Shown in pieces: positions 46,501 through 59,645 of a DNA stretch of 61,148 nt. The translations under genes and the position numbers were made by a program. The notes under the pieces are model-generated. The model did no database searches, was not told the DNA's origin, and saw only the letters and a list, made by a program, of their open reading frames with translations. Origin of the DNA: Sedimenticola thiotaurini (GTDB lineage Bacteria; Pseudomonadota; Gammaproteobacteria; Chromatiales; Chromatiaceae); assembly GCA_011051715.1 (NCBI GenBank), contig DRKP01000112.1, positions 1-61,148 on the forward strand, written 5' to 3'. Position 1 is the first letter of the stretch; every line of letters begins with the position of its first letter.

Positions 46501-46503
46501 CCA

Positions 46504-46540
46504 GCCCCGCTGCGCGACGCAGTCGTGCAACGGGGCGTTT
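46504..46540 (+). terminator. Hairpin after rseP, likely terminator
   Basis: Nested stem GCCCCG / CGGGGC enclosing CTGCG-CGA-CGCAG, then GTTTCGCTTT. The T-tract is imperfect, so termination may be partial before the bamA promoter. Confidence 0.45.
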
Positions 46541-46544
46541 CGCT

Positions 46545-46573
46545 TTGTGATCGGCCGCCCGACTAATTATACT
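46545..46573 (+). promoter_or_regulatory. Sigma-70 promoter of bamA
   Basis: TTGTGA (46545-46550), 17 bp, TATACT (46568-46573), about 135 bp before the bamA ATG. It separates the outer-membrane assembly/lipid A genes from the frr-rseP run. Confidence 0.65.
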
Positions 46574-46708
46574 AGCGCCTTTGGCCGGCCCCGCCGGCGG
46601 CGGAATGCGGGTGCTGCGGCGTCCACCTCGATCCGGCCGGATCGATGGTTTTCCTTCCTCCGGACACCGCAGGGCTGACGATTGACGACCACAAGCGACG
46701 AATCTGGA

Positions 46709-49006
46709 ATGACGACAAGGGTCCTGCGCATCCTCCGCTGCCTGCTGCTGCTCGGCGCCTTGCTGGCCTCGCTGGCAGCGCTCGGCGAGGGGTTCGTGGT
46801 CAAGGACATCCGGGTCGAGGGGCTGCAGCGCATCTCCGCCGGCACCGTGTTCAACTATCTGCCGGTGCAGCTGGGGCAGGAGCTGGACGACCGGGCCACC
46901 GCACGCATCATCCACGACCTGTACAAGACCGGTTTCTTCAAGGACGTAAAGCTGGAACGGGACGGTGACGTGCTGGTGATCCGGGTGCGGGAGCGTCCCG
47001 CCATCGCCAAGATCGACATCTCCGGCAACAAGACCATCGACACCGACCAGCTGCTCGCCTCCCTGCGCGACACCGGCCTGTCGGAGGGGCGCGTGTTCAA
47101 CCGTTTCGTGCTCGACCGCATCGAGCAGGAGCTGCGCCGCCTGTTCTTCAACCAGGGCAAGTACAACGTCCGGATCGACACCACGGTGACGCCGCTGGAG
47201 CGCAATCGCGTGGCCATCGACATCACCATCACGGAGGGTGAGACCGCCCGCATCAGGCAGATCAACATCGTCGGCAACCAGAGTTTCGACGATAGCGAAC
47301 TGCTGGACGTGTTCGAGCTGGCGCCGACCAATCTCCTCTCCTTCATCTCCAAGGACGACCAGTATTCGCGGCAGAAGCTGGCCGGCGATCTGGAGAAGCT
47401 GCGCTCCTACTATCTCGATCGCGGTTTCATCAACTTCCGCATCGTCTCCACCCAGGTCTCGATCACGCCCGACAATTCGGACATCTACATCACCATCAAC
47501 CTGCACGAGGGCGATGTCTACCACATCACCGACATCAAGCTGGCCGGAGACCTGGTGGCACCGCCCGAGTCCTTCTACCCGCTGATCCACCTGAAACGCG
47601 GGCAGGTGTTCTCGCGCAAGGAGGTGGTGGGCAGCGCCGACCGCATCACCGGCATGCTGGGCGACGCCGGCTACGCCTTCGCCAACGTCAACAGCGTGCC
47701 CGATGTCGACGACGAGAAGAAGGAGGTGGTGATCACCTTCTTCGTCGATCCCGGCAAGCGCGTCTATACCCGCCGTATCAACATCACCGGCAACCATCAG
47801 ACCCGTGACGAGGTGTTGCGCCGGGAGATGCGGCAGATGGAGGCCGCCTGGTTTTCCGCCGCCAAGGTGCGCGCCTCCCGTGAGCGTTTGCAGCGCCTCG
47901 GCTATTTCGAGGAGGTCAACGTGGAGACGCCGGCGGTGCCGGGCTCCACCGATCAGGTGGACGTGAACATCGCGGTGACCGAGCGGGCCATGGGCAACCT
48001 CTCCGCCGGCCTCGGCTTCTCCCAGTCGCAGGGCCTGATCTTCAACGCCAGCATCTCCCAGAACAACTTCCTGGGTACCGGCAAGCGGGTCAGCTTCGCC
48101 TTCAACAACAGCAGCGCCAACACCTTCTACTCGCTGGGTTACACCAACCCCTACTCGACCGTCGACGGGGTCAGCCGGGGTTTTATCCTCAGCTACCGCA
48201 AGACCGATTTCCAGGAGGTCGACGTCGCCCGCTACCTGATCGACAACACGCGCCTTGGGGTCAATTTCGGTATACCCACCAGCGAGACCGACCAGCTGAT
48301 CCTGAACCTGGATTTCTTCGACACCAGGTTCAAGCTCGGGGGCGGGGCGTCCGAAGAGCTGATCCGGTTCGCCGAGGACAACGGCACCAGCTATCTCTAT
48401 TTCCAGCCCACCCTGAGCTGGTCCCACGATTCCCGGGACTCCTCCCTGATGCCCACCGAGGGCGGCTACCAGCGGGTCTCCGGCAGTTTCTCGATACCGG
48501 GAAGCGAGCTGGAATACTACCGCTTCAGCTACACCAACAAGTACTATTTCCCGCTGACCCGGGTGTTCACCTTCGCACTGAAGGGGGATATCGGCTATGG
48601 TGACTCCTTTGGCGATACCACCCAGCTGCCACCGTGGCGCAACTTCTTCGCCGGCGGACTGAAAACGGTTCGTGGCTTCAAGGAGTTCAGCCTGGGCCCG
48701 CGGGATTCCAACGGCGACCCCCTCGGTGGCAACTTCCGGCTGGTGGGGAATGCGGAGATCCTCTTCCCTGCACCGTTCAAACTGATGGAGAAAACCGTGC
48801 GTCTCGGGCTTTTCGTCGATGCCGGCAACGTATACGATACCCGCAATATCGGCTTCGACTTCGCCGAGATCCGGATGTCGGCAGGCGTTTCCGGCTTCTG
48901 GCTGTCGCCGTTCGGTGCCTTCGGTGTCAGCCTGGGGTTCCCGTTGAACGACAAGCCGGATGACGACGTGGAGATCTTCCAGTTCTCCTTCGGATCCGCG
49001 TTCTAG
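46709..49006 (+). CDS. bamA: Outer-membrane protein assembly factor BamA
   Basis: A 765-residue Omp85 insertase. A signal peptide (about 1-28) leads into FVVKDIRVEGLQRISAGTVF. Five POTRA domains span about 30-420 and a C-terminal 16-strand barrel ends in FSFGSAF with terminal Phe. The start is the ATG that gives a clean signal peptide; a TTG 27 bp upstream adds polar residues. skp follows. Confidence 0.96.
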   Translation: MTTRVLRILRCLLLLGALLASLAALGEGFVVKDIRVEGLQRISAGTVFNYLPVQLGQELDDRATARIIHDLYKTGFFKDVKLERDGDVLVIRVRERPAIAKIDISGNKTIDTDQLLASLRDTGLSEGRVFNRFVLDRIEQELRRLFFNQGKYNVRIDTTVTPLERNRVAIDITITEGETARIRQINIVGNQSFDDSELLDVFELAPTNLLSFISKDDQYSRQKLAGDLEKLRSYYLDRGFINFRIVSTQVSITPDNSDIYITINLHEGDVYHITDIKLAGDLVAPPESFYPLIHLKRGQVFSRKEVVGSADRITGMLGDAGYAFANVNSVPDVDDEKKEVVITFFVDPGKRVYTRRINITGNHQTRDEVLRREMRQMEAAWFSAAKVRASRERLQRLGYFEEVNVETPAVPGSTDQVDVNIAVTERAMGNLSAGLGFSQSQGLIFNASISQNNFLGTGKRVSFAFNNSSANTFYSLGYTNPYSTVDGVSRGFILSYRKTDFQEVDVARYLIDNTRLGVNFGIPTSETDQLILNLDFFDTRFKLGGGASEELIRFAEDNGTSYLYFQPTLSWSHDSRDSSLMPTEGGYQRVSGSFSIPGSELEYYRFSYTNKYYFPLTRVFTFALKGDIGYGDSFGDTTQLPPWRNFFAGGLKTVRGFKEFSLGPRDSNGDPLGGNFRLVGNAEILFPAPFKLMEKTVRLGLFVDAGNVYDTRNIGFDFAEIRMSAGVSGFWLSPFGAFGVSLGFPLNDKPDDDVEIFQFSFGSAF

Positions 49007-49143
49007 GGAGCCAGGGTCGTAGTGACGTGGCGTCGAATGCCTCCCCTCGGGAGAATACACGGTTGGGTGCCGGCCCCGGTACAGCGATGGCGCAGCGTGC
49101 AGCCCCTGCAGTCGTTCGGGGACCCATTACATACTGCTGGAGA

Positions 49144-49668
49144 ATGATCTTGAAGAAAATTGCCCTGTTGATAGTTGTCCTGATGTCCATCGTCCTGTCC
49201 GGTGCGGCTGCCGCCGAGATCCGCATCGGTGTCGTCGATGCCAACAAGATCGTGGAGAAATCGCCCCAGTATGCGGCGGTGCGAAAGAGTCTCGAGAACG
49301 AGTTCAAGCGCCGCAACCAGGACCTGGTGGCGAAGCAGAAACGGCTGAAGACCCTGGAGGAGAAGCTGGCCCGGGATGGTGCCGTGATGAGCGCCGCCGA
49401 GGTGAAACGGCTGGAGAAGGACATCCGCACCCGTCGCCGCAAGCTGAAGGCGGCCAGCGACGAGTACCGGGAGGATCTCAACCTGCGCCGTAACGAGGAG
49501 TTCAACAAGCTGCTGCGGCAGGTCTCCGAAGTGGTGCACCAGCTGGCCAAGGACGAGAAGATCGATCTGATCCTGAGCGAGGGCGTGGTCTATGCCAGCG
49601 ACAAGATCAATCTGACCGAAAAGGTCCTGAAGCGGCTGAAGACCCAATACAAGAACCGCAAGAAATAA
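49144..49668 (+). CDS. skp: OmpH/Skp-family periplasmic chaperone
   Basis: A 174-residue protein with signal peptide (cleavage after AAAA near residue 23) and a long charged coiled coil (about 45-135). It is the trimeric jellyfish chaperone of nascent outer-membrane proteins. GGAG is only 3 bases from the ATG, while an in-frame TTG 6 bp further has better spacing and may be the real start. lpxD, normally next, is missing. Confidence 0.93.
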   Translation: MILKKIALLIVVLMSIVLSGAAAAEIRIGVVDANKIVEKSPQYAAVRKSLENEFKRRNQDLVAKQKRLKTLEEKLARDGAVMSAAEVKRLEKDIRTRRRKLKAASDEYREDLNLRRNEEFNKLLRQVSEVVHQLAKDEKIDLILSEGVVYASDKINLTEKVLKRLKTQYKNRKK

Positions 49669-49788
49669 CCCGCGTACTGCCTGCCCACCGGCGGATCCGG
49701 CGCCGGTGCACCCCCTGTGGTTCGGTCCGATGCGGCGAACGTACGCCGCCGGGGCCATGCGTGCCGGTTACTGAACAGGAGAGAGCCG

Positions 49789-50238
49789 TTGACTACCATG
49801 GACATCTACAAGGTGCTGAAGCTGCTTCCGCACCGCTATCCCTTTCTCCTGATCGACCGGGTGCTGGAGTACGAGAAGGACAGCCGGCTGCTGGCGCTGA
49901 AGAATGTGACCTACAACGAGCCCTACTTCAACGGCCATTTCCCGATCCGGCCGGTGATGCCGGGAGTGCTGATCGTCGAGGCGATGGCCCAGGCCACCGG
50001 CCTGCTGGCGATGGAATCCAATCCAGAGACGGTCAGCGACACCACCATCTACCTGTTCGTCGGCATCGACAAGGCGCGCTTCCGGCGGCCGGTGGAGCCG
50101 GGTGACCAGTTGCTGATCGAGGTGGTGCAGAAGTCGGTGAAGCGGGGGATCGGCATCTTCAGCGGAACCGCCCGGGTCGACGGGCAGATCGCCGCCACCG
50201 CACAGATCATGTGTACAGCCAAGGATTTCGAGGATTGA
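49789..50238 (+). CDS. fabZ: 3-hydroxyacyl-ACP dehydratase
   Basis: A 149-residue hot-dog dehydratase of fatty-acid elongation. The catalytic His50 in [13 protein letters not shown] and Glu64 in IVEAMAQ are present. TTG is taken as the start because AGGAGAG lies 5-8 bases upstream; the next ATG (9 bp later) is too far. It overlaps lpxA by TTGA. Confidence 0.95.
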   Translation: MTTMDIYKVLKLLPHRYPFLLIDRVLEYEKDSRLLALKNVTYNEPYFNGHFPIRPVMPGVLIVEAMAQATGLLAMESNPETVSDTTIYLFVGIDKARFRRPVEPGDQLLIEVVQKSVKRGIGIFSGTARVDGQIAATAQIMCTAKDFED

Positions 50239-51005
50239 TCGATCCGAGCGCCGTCATCGATCCGGCCGCCGAGCTGGACGAAGGGGTCGCGGTCGGCCCA
50301 TACAGCGTGATCGGCCCCGGTGTCCGCATCGGCAGCGGCACGCGGATCGGCCCGCACGTGGTGATCAAGGGGCCGACCACCATCGGCCGCGACAACCGCA
50401 TCTTCCAGTTCGCCTCCATCGGCGACGATCCCCAGGACATGAAGTACGCCGGTGAGGAGACCTCCCTGGAGATCGGCGATCGCAATGTCATTCGTGAATT
50501 CGCCACCCTCAACCGCGGCACGGCGCAGGATGCGGTGACCACCCGGGTGGGCGATGACAACCTGTTCATGGCCTATATCCACGTCGCCCACGACTGCCTG
50601 ATCGGCAACCATGTGATCATGGCCAACGGTGCCTCCCTGGGCGGGCATGTGAAGATCGACGACTGGGCCATCCTCGGCGGTTTCACCATGGTGCACCAGT
50701 TCTGCCGCATCGGCGCCCACTCCTTCTGCGCCATGGGCACCGGTGTGAGCAAGGATGTGCCTCCCTATGTCCTGGTCGGGGGACATCCCGCGCGTCCCCA
50801 CGGCATCAACGTCGAGGGCCTGCGCCGCCGCGGCTTCAGCGCCGACTCCCTGCAGCGGATCAAGCAGGGCTATCGCATCCTCTACAAGCAGAACAACAAA
50901 CTGAGCCAGGCACGGGAGCAGCTGCGGGAACTGGCCGGAAGCAGTCCGGACGTGGCGCTCTACGTGGATTTTCTCGACCAGAGTGAACGCAGCATCGTGC
51001 GTTGA
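50235..51005 (+). CDS. lpxA: UDP-N-acetylglucosamine acyltransferase
   Basis: A 256-residue first enzyme of lipid A synthesis: left-handed beta-helix repeats, catalytic His about 119 in YIHVAHDC, and MVHQFCRIG. The TTG start overlapping the fabZ stop matches where homologues start (IDPSAVIDP). A GTG 24 bp upstream is less likely. No lpxD accompanies it. Confidence 0.95.
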   Translation: MIDPSAVIDPAAELDEGVAVGPYSVIGPGVRIGSGTRIGPHVVIKGPTTIGRDNRIFQFASIGDDPQDMKYAGEETSLEIGDRNVIREFATLNRGTAQDAVTTRVGDDNLFMAYIHVAHDCLIGNHVIMANGASLGGHVKIDDWAILGGFTMVHQFCRIGAHSFCAMGTGVSKDVPPYVLVGGHPARPHGINVEGLRRRGFSADSLQRIKQGYRILYKQNNKLSQAREQLRELAGSSPDVALYVDFLDQSERSIVR

Positions 51006-51024
51006 CGGGATCACCGTGGAACCG

Positions 51025-52188
51025 ATGCTGAAGATCGGTATCGTCGCCAACGAGCCGTCTGGCGACCTGCTCGGGGCCGGGCTGATGCGGGCGCTGCGCC
51101 AGCAGCGGCCGGAAGTGGTATTCCAGGGTGTCGGCGGGCCGATGATGATACGCGAGGGGCTGCACAGTCTCTATCCGATGGAGCGGCTGTCGGTGATGGG
51201 ACTGTCCGAGGTGCTGCGGCACCTGCCCGGGCTGCTCGCCATCCGCCGTGACCTGAAGCGCCGGTTCCTGTCCGCGCCACCGGATGTCTTCATCGGCATC
51301 GACGCGCCGGATTTCAATCTGGGGCTGGAGCAGGGCCTGAAACGGGGCGGGATCCCCACCGTCCACTACGTCAGCCCGACGGTCTGGGCCTGGCGGCCGA
51401 AGCGGGTGAAGAAGATCCGGCGCGCGGTGGATCTCATGCTCAGCATCTTTCCGTTCGAACAGCAGTTCCTGCAGCGGCACCGGGTACCGGTGGCCTACGT
51501 CGGCCATCCGCTGGCGGATCAGATCCCGCTGGAGGTGGATCCGGACGCCGCCCGCGTGCGGCTCGGTATCGCCCCCGACGCCCGGATCGTCGCCCTGCTG
51601 CCGGGCAGCCGGGTGAGCGAGATCGATGCGCTGGCCGCCCGCTTTCTCCAGGCCGCCATGCGGGTGCGCAGGGCGCGGCCGGAGACCGGCTTCCTGGTTC
51701 CTCTGGTCAACCGGCGGACACGGGAGGCGTTCGAGGCGATCCGGCGGGAGGTGGCGCCCGACCTGCCGCTGCGGCTGATCGAGGGTGGGGCCCGGGACGT
51801 CATGCTCGCCTCGGACCTGGTGCTCACCGCCTCCGGAACCGCCACCCTGGAGGCGCTGCTGCTGGAGCGCCCGATGGTGGTGGCCTACCGCGTGAGCCCC
51901 CTGACCCACTGGCTGGTGACCCGCCTGAACCTGATCAGGACCCCCTATATCGCCATGGCCAACCTGCTGGCCGGCGAGCAGATCGCCCCTGAACTGATCC
52001 AGGACCAGGCGACGCCGGAGGCCCTGGCCGATGCCCTGCTGGAGCTGATGGAGGCACCGCGACGGGTGGAACGGATCCGGGAGGTCTGCCGCCGGGTCCA
52101 TCGCCAGTTGCGGCGGGACGCCAGCCGCGAGGCGGCGACGGCGGTGCTGGAGCTGGTCGACCGGCGCCGGACGGCGGGAGATGACTGA
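51025..52188 (+). CDS. lpxB: Lipid-A-disaccharide synthase
   Basis: A 387-residue GT-B-type glycosyltransferase joining UDP-diacylglucosamine and lipid X. The N-terminal [40 protein letters not shown] and LLPGSR segments are diagnostic. The ATG fits family starts; a GTG 9 bp upstream is possible. It overlaps rnhB by 8 bp. Confidence 0.96.
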   Translation: MLKIGIVANEPSGDLLGAGLMRALRQQRPEVVFQGVGGPMMIREGLHSLYPMERLSVMGLSEVLRHLPGLLAIRRDLKRRFLSAPPDVFIGIDAPDFNLGLEQGLKRGGIPTVHYVSPTVWAWRPKRVKKIRRAVDLMLSIFPFEQQFLQRHRVPVAYVGHPLADQIPLEVDPDAARVRLGIAPDARIVALLPGSRVSEIDALAARFLQAAMRVRRARPETGFLVPLVNRRTREAFEAIRREVAPDLPLRLIEGGARDVMLASDLVLTASGTATLEALLLERPMVVAYRVSPLTHWLVTRLNLIRTPYIAMANLLAGEQIAPELIQDQATPEALADALLELMEAPRRVERIREVCRRVHRQLRRDASREAATAVLELVDRRRTAGDD

Positions 52189-52774
52189 CCCCGGCGCCAT
52201 GATCCGGCTCACCGCCGGTGTCGACGAGGTCGGCCGGGGACCGCTGGCCGGGCCGGTGGTGGCGGCGGCAGTGATCCTGGATCCCGGGCGCCCCATCGCC
52301 GGTCTGGACGACTCCAAGAGGCTGACCGAGCGCCGCCGCGAGGAGCTTGCACAGGTGATAAGGGAGCGCGCCCTGTGCTGGGCCCTGGGCCGGGCCGAGG
52401 TGGAGGAGATCGACCGTCTCAATATCCTCCAGGCCAGCCTGCTGGCCATGCGCCGGGCGGTGGAGGCGCTGCGGCCGGTACCGGCGCACGCCCTGATCGA
52501 CGGCAACCGTTGCCCCGCGGAGCTGCCCTGCAGCGCCAAGGCGGTGGTCGGTGGCGACGGCCGGGTACCGGTGATCGGCGCCGCCTCCATCCTGGCCAAG
52601 GTGGCCCGCGACCGGGAGATGGTGGCGCTGGACCGGCGTTTTCCCGGCTATGGCCTGGCCCGGCACAAGGGCTATCCGACGAAACAGCATCTGCAGGCCC
52701 TGGCGGAACTTGGGGTGACCGGCATCCACCGCCGCTCGTTCGGACCGGTGCGCCGCATCCTCGAGGCCCGGTGA
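52181..52774 (+). CDS. rnhB: Ribonuclease HII
   Basis: A 197-residue enzyme that removes ribonucleotides from DNA. Active-site blocks are [25 protein letters not shown] and [11 protein letters not shown]. It overlaps the end of lpxB and is followed by a heptanucleotide array and then dnaE. Confidence 0.96.
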   Translation: MTDPGAMIRLTAGVDEVGRGPLAGPVVAAAVILDPGRPIAGLDDSKRLTERRREELAQVIRERALCWALGRAEVEEIDRLNILQASLLAMRRAVEALRPVPAHALIDGNRCPAELPCSAKAVVGGDGRVPVIGAASILAKVARDREMVALDRRFPGYGLARHKGYPTKQHLQALAELGVTGIHRRSFGPVRRILEAR

Positions 52775-52797
52775 CGCCCGGCGTGCCGCACCGAGGT

Positions 52798-52843
52798 CCC
52801 CTCACCCCTCACCCCTCACCCCTCACCCCTCACTCCCCACCCC
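52798..52843. repeat. CTCACCC heptanucleotide array before dnaE
   Basis: Four exact CTCACCC units (52801-52828) followed by decayed CTCACTC and CCCACCC units. The array occupies the rnhB-dnaE spacer about 40 bp before the dnaE start. A longer array precedes accA. Confidence 0.9.
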
Positions 52844-52879
52844 TAGGCCCTGGACCATCGCTATGGTTAAATCCCCTCC

Positions 52880-56449
<3,570 letters not shown>

Positions 56450-56517
56450 GGGAGCCTTCCCCCGCACCGTCCACCAGGTCCGGACACACCGGCTGCGATC
56501 TCCGGTCCGCTCCTCCG

Positions 56518-56748
56518 TCAACCACCCGCCCCGGGATCGCCGGCGGAGGCCGCCACCGCTCCCCGCCACTCCCGCTCCAGCCGTTTCAGACAGTCGACGC
56601 AGAGGCAGTCGTCATAGCGCTCGCGAAGGGCCGCCGTGACGCTGGCGGAGAGCGTCACATCACAACAGCCGCAGCGTTGTCCGCTCCGGTGCATGCAAAG
56701 AAACCGCCTGCCACAGCGGGGACAGCTTTTCTGTTCACCGGTGTTCAT
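56518..56748 (-). CDS. Small cysteine-rich CWC-domain protein
   Basis: A 76-residue protein with eight cysteines in CPRCGRRFLC, CGCCDVTL and CLCVDCLKRL, matching the Cys_rich_CWC zinc-ribbon-like family of unknown function (third motif here is CGC instead of CWC). No signal peptide. It lies between dnaE and the acyl-CoA synthetase, on the minus strand. Confidence 0.78.
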   Translation of the reverse strand: MNTGEQKSCPRCGRRFLCMHRSGQRCGCCDVTLSASVTAALRERYDDCLCVDCLKRLEREWRGAVAASAGDPGAGG

Positions 56749-56840
56749 GGTTCCTGTTGTAGCCTGGTGACGGCGGAAAGTGCGGAAATGTAAGTGCCGG
56801 CGGTGGTCAGGGACGATAAGCCCGGCTATTTCGCAACGAA

Positions 56841-58463
56841 TCAGCCGAATCGCTTTCTCAGTTCAAACTTCTGGATCTTCCCGGTGGAGGTCTTGGGCAG
56901 CTCGCCGAAGACCACGCTGCGTGGCGCCTTGAAGTGGGCCAGGTGGTCGCGGCAGAAGGCGATGATCTCCTCTTCCGTCGCCTCCATCCCCGGCTTCAGG
57001 CAGACGAAGGCGCATGGGGTCTCGCCCCATTTCTCGTCCGGCTTCCCCACCACTGCCGCCTCCAGCACCGCCGGGTGGCGGTAGAGCACCCCCTCCACCT
57101 CGATGGTGGAGATGTTCTCGCCACCGGAGATGATGATGTCCTTGGAGCGGTCCTTGAGCTGGATATAGCCGTCCGGGTGCATCACCCCCAGGTCGCCGCT
57201 GTGGAACCAGCCGCCGCGGAACGCCGCGGCGGTGGCCTCCGGGTTCTTCAGGTAACCCTTCATCACGATGTTGCCGCGCATGAACACCTCGCCCAGGGTC
57301 TTGCCGTCGGCCGGTACCGGCTCCAGGGTGGCGGGGTCCGCCACCATCAGTCCCTCCAGGGTGGCGTAGCGCACCCCCTGGCGGGCACGCATCTGGGCCC
57401 GGCCGGCAGCAGGCAGGCCGTCCCACTCCGGGTGCCAGTCGCACACAACCGCCGGACCGTAGACCTCGGTCAGCCCGTAGACGTGGGTGATGTGGAAGCC
57501 CTGTGCCTCCATCGCCTCCAGCACCGCCGGCGGTGGCGGGGCGGCGGCGGTCATGATGTTCACCCGATGGGTGAAGGGACGGCGTTCGTCGTCGCCGGCG
57601 TTGATCAGCAGGTTGAGGACGATGGGGGCTCCGCAGAAGTGGGTCACGCCATGGTCGGCGATGGCCCGGTAGATGTTGGCGGCGGTCACCCGGCGCAGGC
57701 AGACGTGGGTGCCGTAGAGGGCGGTGATGGTCCAGGGAAAGCACCAGCCGTTGCAGTGGAACATGGGCAGGGTCCAGAGGTAGACCGGGTGGGCAGTCAG
57801 GTTCCAGGCCAGGATGTTGCCGAAGTTGATCAGGTGGGCACCGCGGTGGTGGTAGACCACGCCCTTGGGGTTGCCGGTGGTTCCCGAGGTGTAGTTGAGG
57901 GCGATGGGGTCCCATTCATCCTCCGGGTAGCGCCAGCGGTAGTCCGGGTCCCCCGTCTGCAGGAAGGATTCGTAGTCGGTCTCGCCGAGCAGTTCGCCAC
58001 CCTCGGCCAGGGGGTCGTCGATGTCGATCACCCGCGGTGGACGGGTCATGCGGGCGAGGGCATCCCGGATCACCGGTGAGAACTCGCGGTCGGTGAGCAG
58101 TACCTTCGCCTCGCCGTGCTCCAGGATGAAGGCGATGGAGGCGGCGTCGAGGCGGATGTTGAGGGCGTTGATCACGGCGCCGGTCATGGGGATGCCGAAA
58201 TGGGCCTCGAACAGGGCCGGCACGTTGGGGGCCATCACCGCCACCGTATCCCCCCGGCCGATGCCCCATCGCTCCAGCGCCGAGGCGAGCCGGCGGCAGC
58301 GCCGGTAGCAGTCGCGCCAGCTGTAACGGCGGTCGCCGTGGATCACCGCGACGCGGTCGGGGAACACCTGCGCGGCCCGTTCCAGGAAACCGAGCGGGGT
58401 GAGGGGGACGTGGTTGGCCGGGTTCTTGTCCAGGCCGGCGGTGTAGGGACTCTCGTCGGACAT
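56841..58463 (-). CDS. AMP-forming acyl-CoA synthetase
   Basis: A 540-residue ligase of the medium-chain / DmdB-like group. Adenylation P-loop YTSGTTGNPKGV, VYGLTEVYGP, the hinge region GYIQLKDRSKDIIISGGENIS and the C-terminal catalytic-lysine motif LPKTSTGKIQK are present. The acyl substrate cannot be read. It is transcribed against dnaE and accA and separates these two usually adjacent genes. Confidence 0.92.
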   Translation of the reverse strand: MSDESPYTAGLDKNPANHVPLTPLGFLERAAQVFPDRVAVIHGDRRYSWRDCYRRCRRLASALERWGIGRGDTVAVMAPNVPALFEAHFGIPMTGAVINALNIRLDAASIAFILEHGEAKVLLTDREFSPVIRDALARMTRPPRVIDIDDPLAEGGELLGETDYESFLQTGDPDYRWRYPEDEWDPIALNYTSGTTGNPKGVVYHHRGAHLINFGNILAWNLTAHPVYLWTLPMFHCNGWCFPWTITALYGTHVCLRRVTAANIYRAIADHGVTHFCGAPIVLNLLINAGDDERRPFTHRVNIMTAAAPPPPAVLEAMEAQGFHITHVYGLTEVYGPAVVCDWHPEWDGLPAAGRAQMRARQGVRYATLEGLMVADPATLEPVPADGKTLGEVFMRGNIVMKGYLKNPEATAAAFRGGWFHSGDLGVMHPDGYIQLKDRSKDIIISGGENISTIEVEGVLYRHPAVLEAAVVGKPDEKWGETPCAFVCLKPGMEATEEEIIAFCRDHLAHFKAPRSVVFGELPKTSTGKIQKFELRKRFG

Positions 58464-58527
58464 GGCTGGCTCCGCGGGTGACAGGGCAACGGCCCCATAC
58501 TATCCATAGCCCGGAAACGATGCACCC

Positions 58528-58611
58528 CTCACTCCTCACCCCTCACTCCTCACTCCTCACCCCTCACCCCTCACCCCTCACCCCTCACCCCTCACCCCTC
58601 ACCCCTCACTC
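58528..58611. repeat. Twelve-unit CTCACCC/CTCACTC heptanucleotide array before accA
   Basis: Exactly twelve contiguous 7-bp units. Units 1, 3, 4 and 12 are CTCACTC; the rest are CTCACCC. The array ends 35 bp before the accA ATG, next to a TATATT box (58633-58638), so unit-number change could move promoter elements. Confidence 0.95.
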
Positions 58612-58646
58612 TGTATCCCGCCTTTCGATTCCGGTATATTTCCCCC

Positions 58647-59603
58647 ATGAATCTGAACTTCCTCGAATTCGAACAGCCGATCGCCGAACTGGAGGCGAAG
58701 ATCGAAGAACTGCGGCTGGTGGGCGACGACAACGAGATCAACATCCAGGACGAGATCACCCGCCTGGAGACCAAGAGCCGCGCCCTCACCGAGTCCATCT
58801 TCTCCAGTCTCAAGCCGTGGCAGGTGGCCCAGCTCGCGCGCCACCCCCAGCGCCCCTACATGCTGGACTACGTGGAGCGGATGTTCGAGGACTTCGAGGA
58901 GCTGCACGGCGACCGCGCCTTCGCCGACGACAAGGCGATCGTCGGCGGCGTGGCGCGGCTCGATGGCCGGCCGGTGATGCTGATCGGGCACCAGAAGGGG
59001 CGCGACACCAAGGAGAAGATCTACCGCAACTTCGGCATGCCGCGGCCGGAGGGATACCGCAAGGCCCTGCGCCTGATGCAGACCGCGGAACGCTTCGGCA
59101 TGCCGGTGCTCACCTTCATCGATACCCCGGGGGCCTATCCCGGCATCGGTGCCGAGGAGCGCGGCCAGAGCGAGGCGATCGCCCGCAACCTGCTGGTGAT
59201 GGCGGGATTGAAGACCCCGATCGTCTGCACCGTGATGGGTGAGGGGGGCTCCGGCGGCGCCCTCGCCATCGGCGTCGGTGACCGGGTGATGATGCTGCAG
59301 TACAGCACCTATTCGGTGATCTCTCCCGAGGGTTGCGCCTCGATCCTGTGGAAGAGCGCCGAGAAGGCGCCACTGGCGGCGGAGGCGATGGCCATCACCT
59401 CCGACCGGCTGAAGGAGCTGGGGCTGATCGACGCCATTGTTCCGGAGCCCCTGGGCGGTGCCCACCGGGACATGGACGCCATGGCCCGCAACCTGAAACA
59501 TGCCCTGCTGGAGTCCCTGGGACACCTGGAGTCCCTGCCCACCGACAAGCTGCTGGAGGAGCGCTACCGGCGCCTCACCTCCTACGGGGCCTTTGCCAGC
59601 TGA
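58647..59603 (+). CDS. accA: Acetyl-CoA carboxylase carboxyltransferase alpha subunit
   Basis: A 318-residue full-length subunit: [46 protein letters not shown] and [15 protein letters not shown]. With AccD it transfers carboxyl groups from biotin to acetyl-CoA in fatty-acid synthesis. It is followed by tilS with a 42-bp gap. Confidence 0.98.
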   Translation: MNLNFLEFEQPIAELEAKIEELRLVGDDNEINIQDEITRLETKSRALTESIFSSLKPWQVAQLARHPQRPYMLDYVERMFEDFEELHGDRAFADDKAIVGGVARLDGRPVMLIGHQKGRDTKEKIYRNFGMPRPEGYRKALRLMQTAERFGMPVLTFIDTPGAYPGIGAEERGQSEAIARNLLVMAGLKTPIVCTVMGEGGSGGALAIGVGDRVMMLQYSTYSVISPEGCASILWKSAEKAPLAAEAMAITSDRLKELGLIDAIVPEPLGGAHRDMDAMARNLKHALLESLGHLESLPTDKLLEERYRRLTSYGAFAS

Positions 59604-59645
59604 GCAGTGGCCGGTTCCCCCGGCGGTGAGCGGCGGGTCCCTCCC

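Noticed and set aside
46319-49060. Minus-strand open frame (about 913 codons) opposite bamA
   Set aside because: Shadow of bamA with composition unlike a protein; no motif.
52798-52843. Telomere-like reading of the CTCACCC arrays
   Set aside because: Internal to the chromosome, present at several sites within core operons, with no terminal structure.
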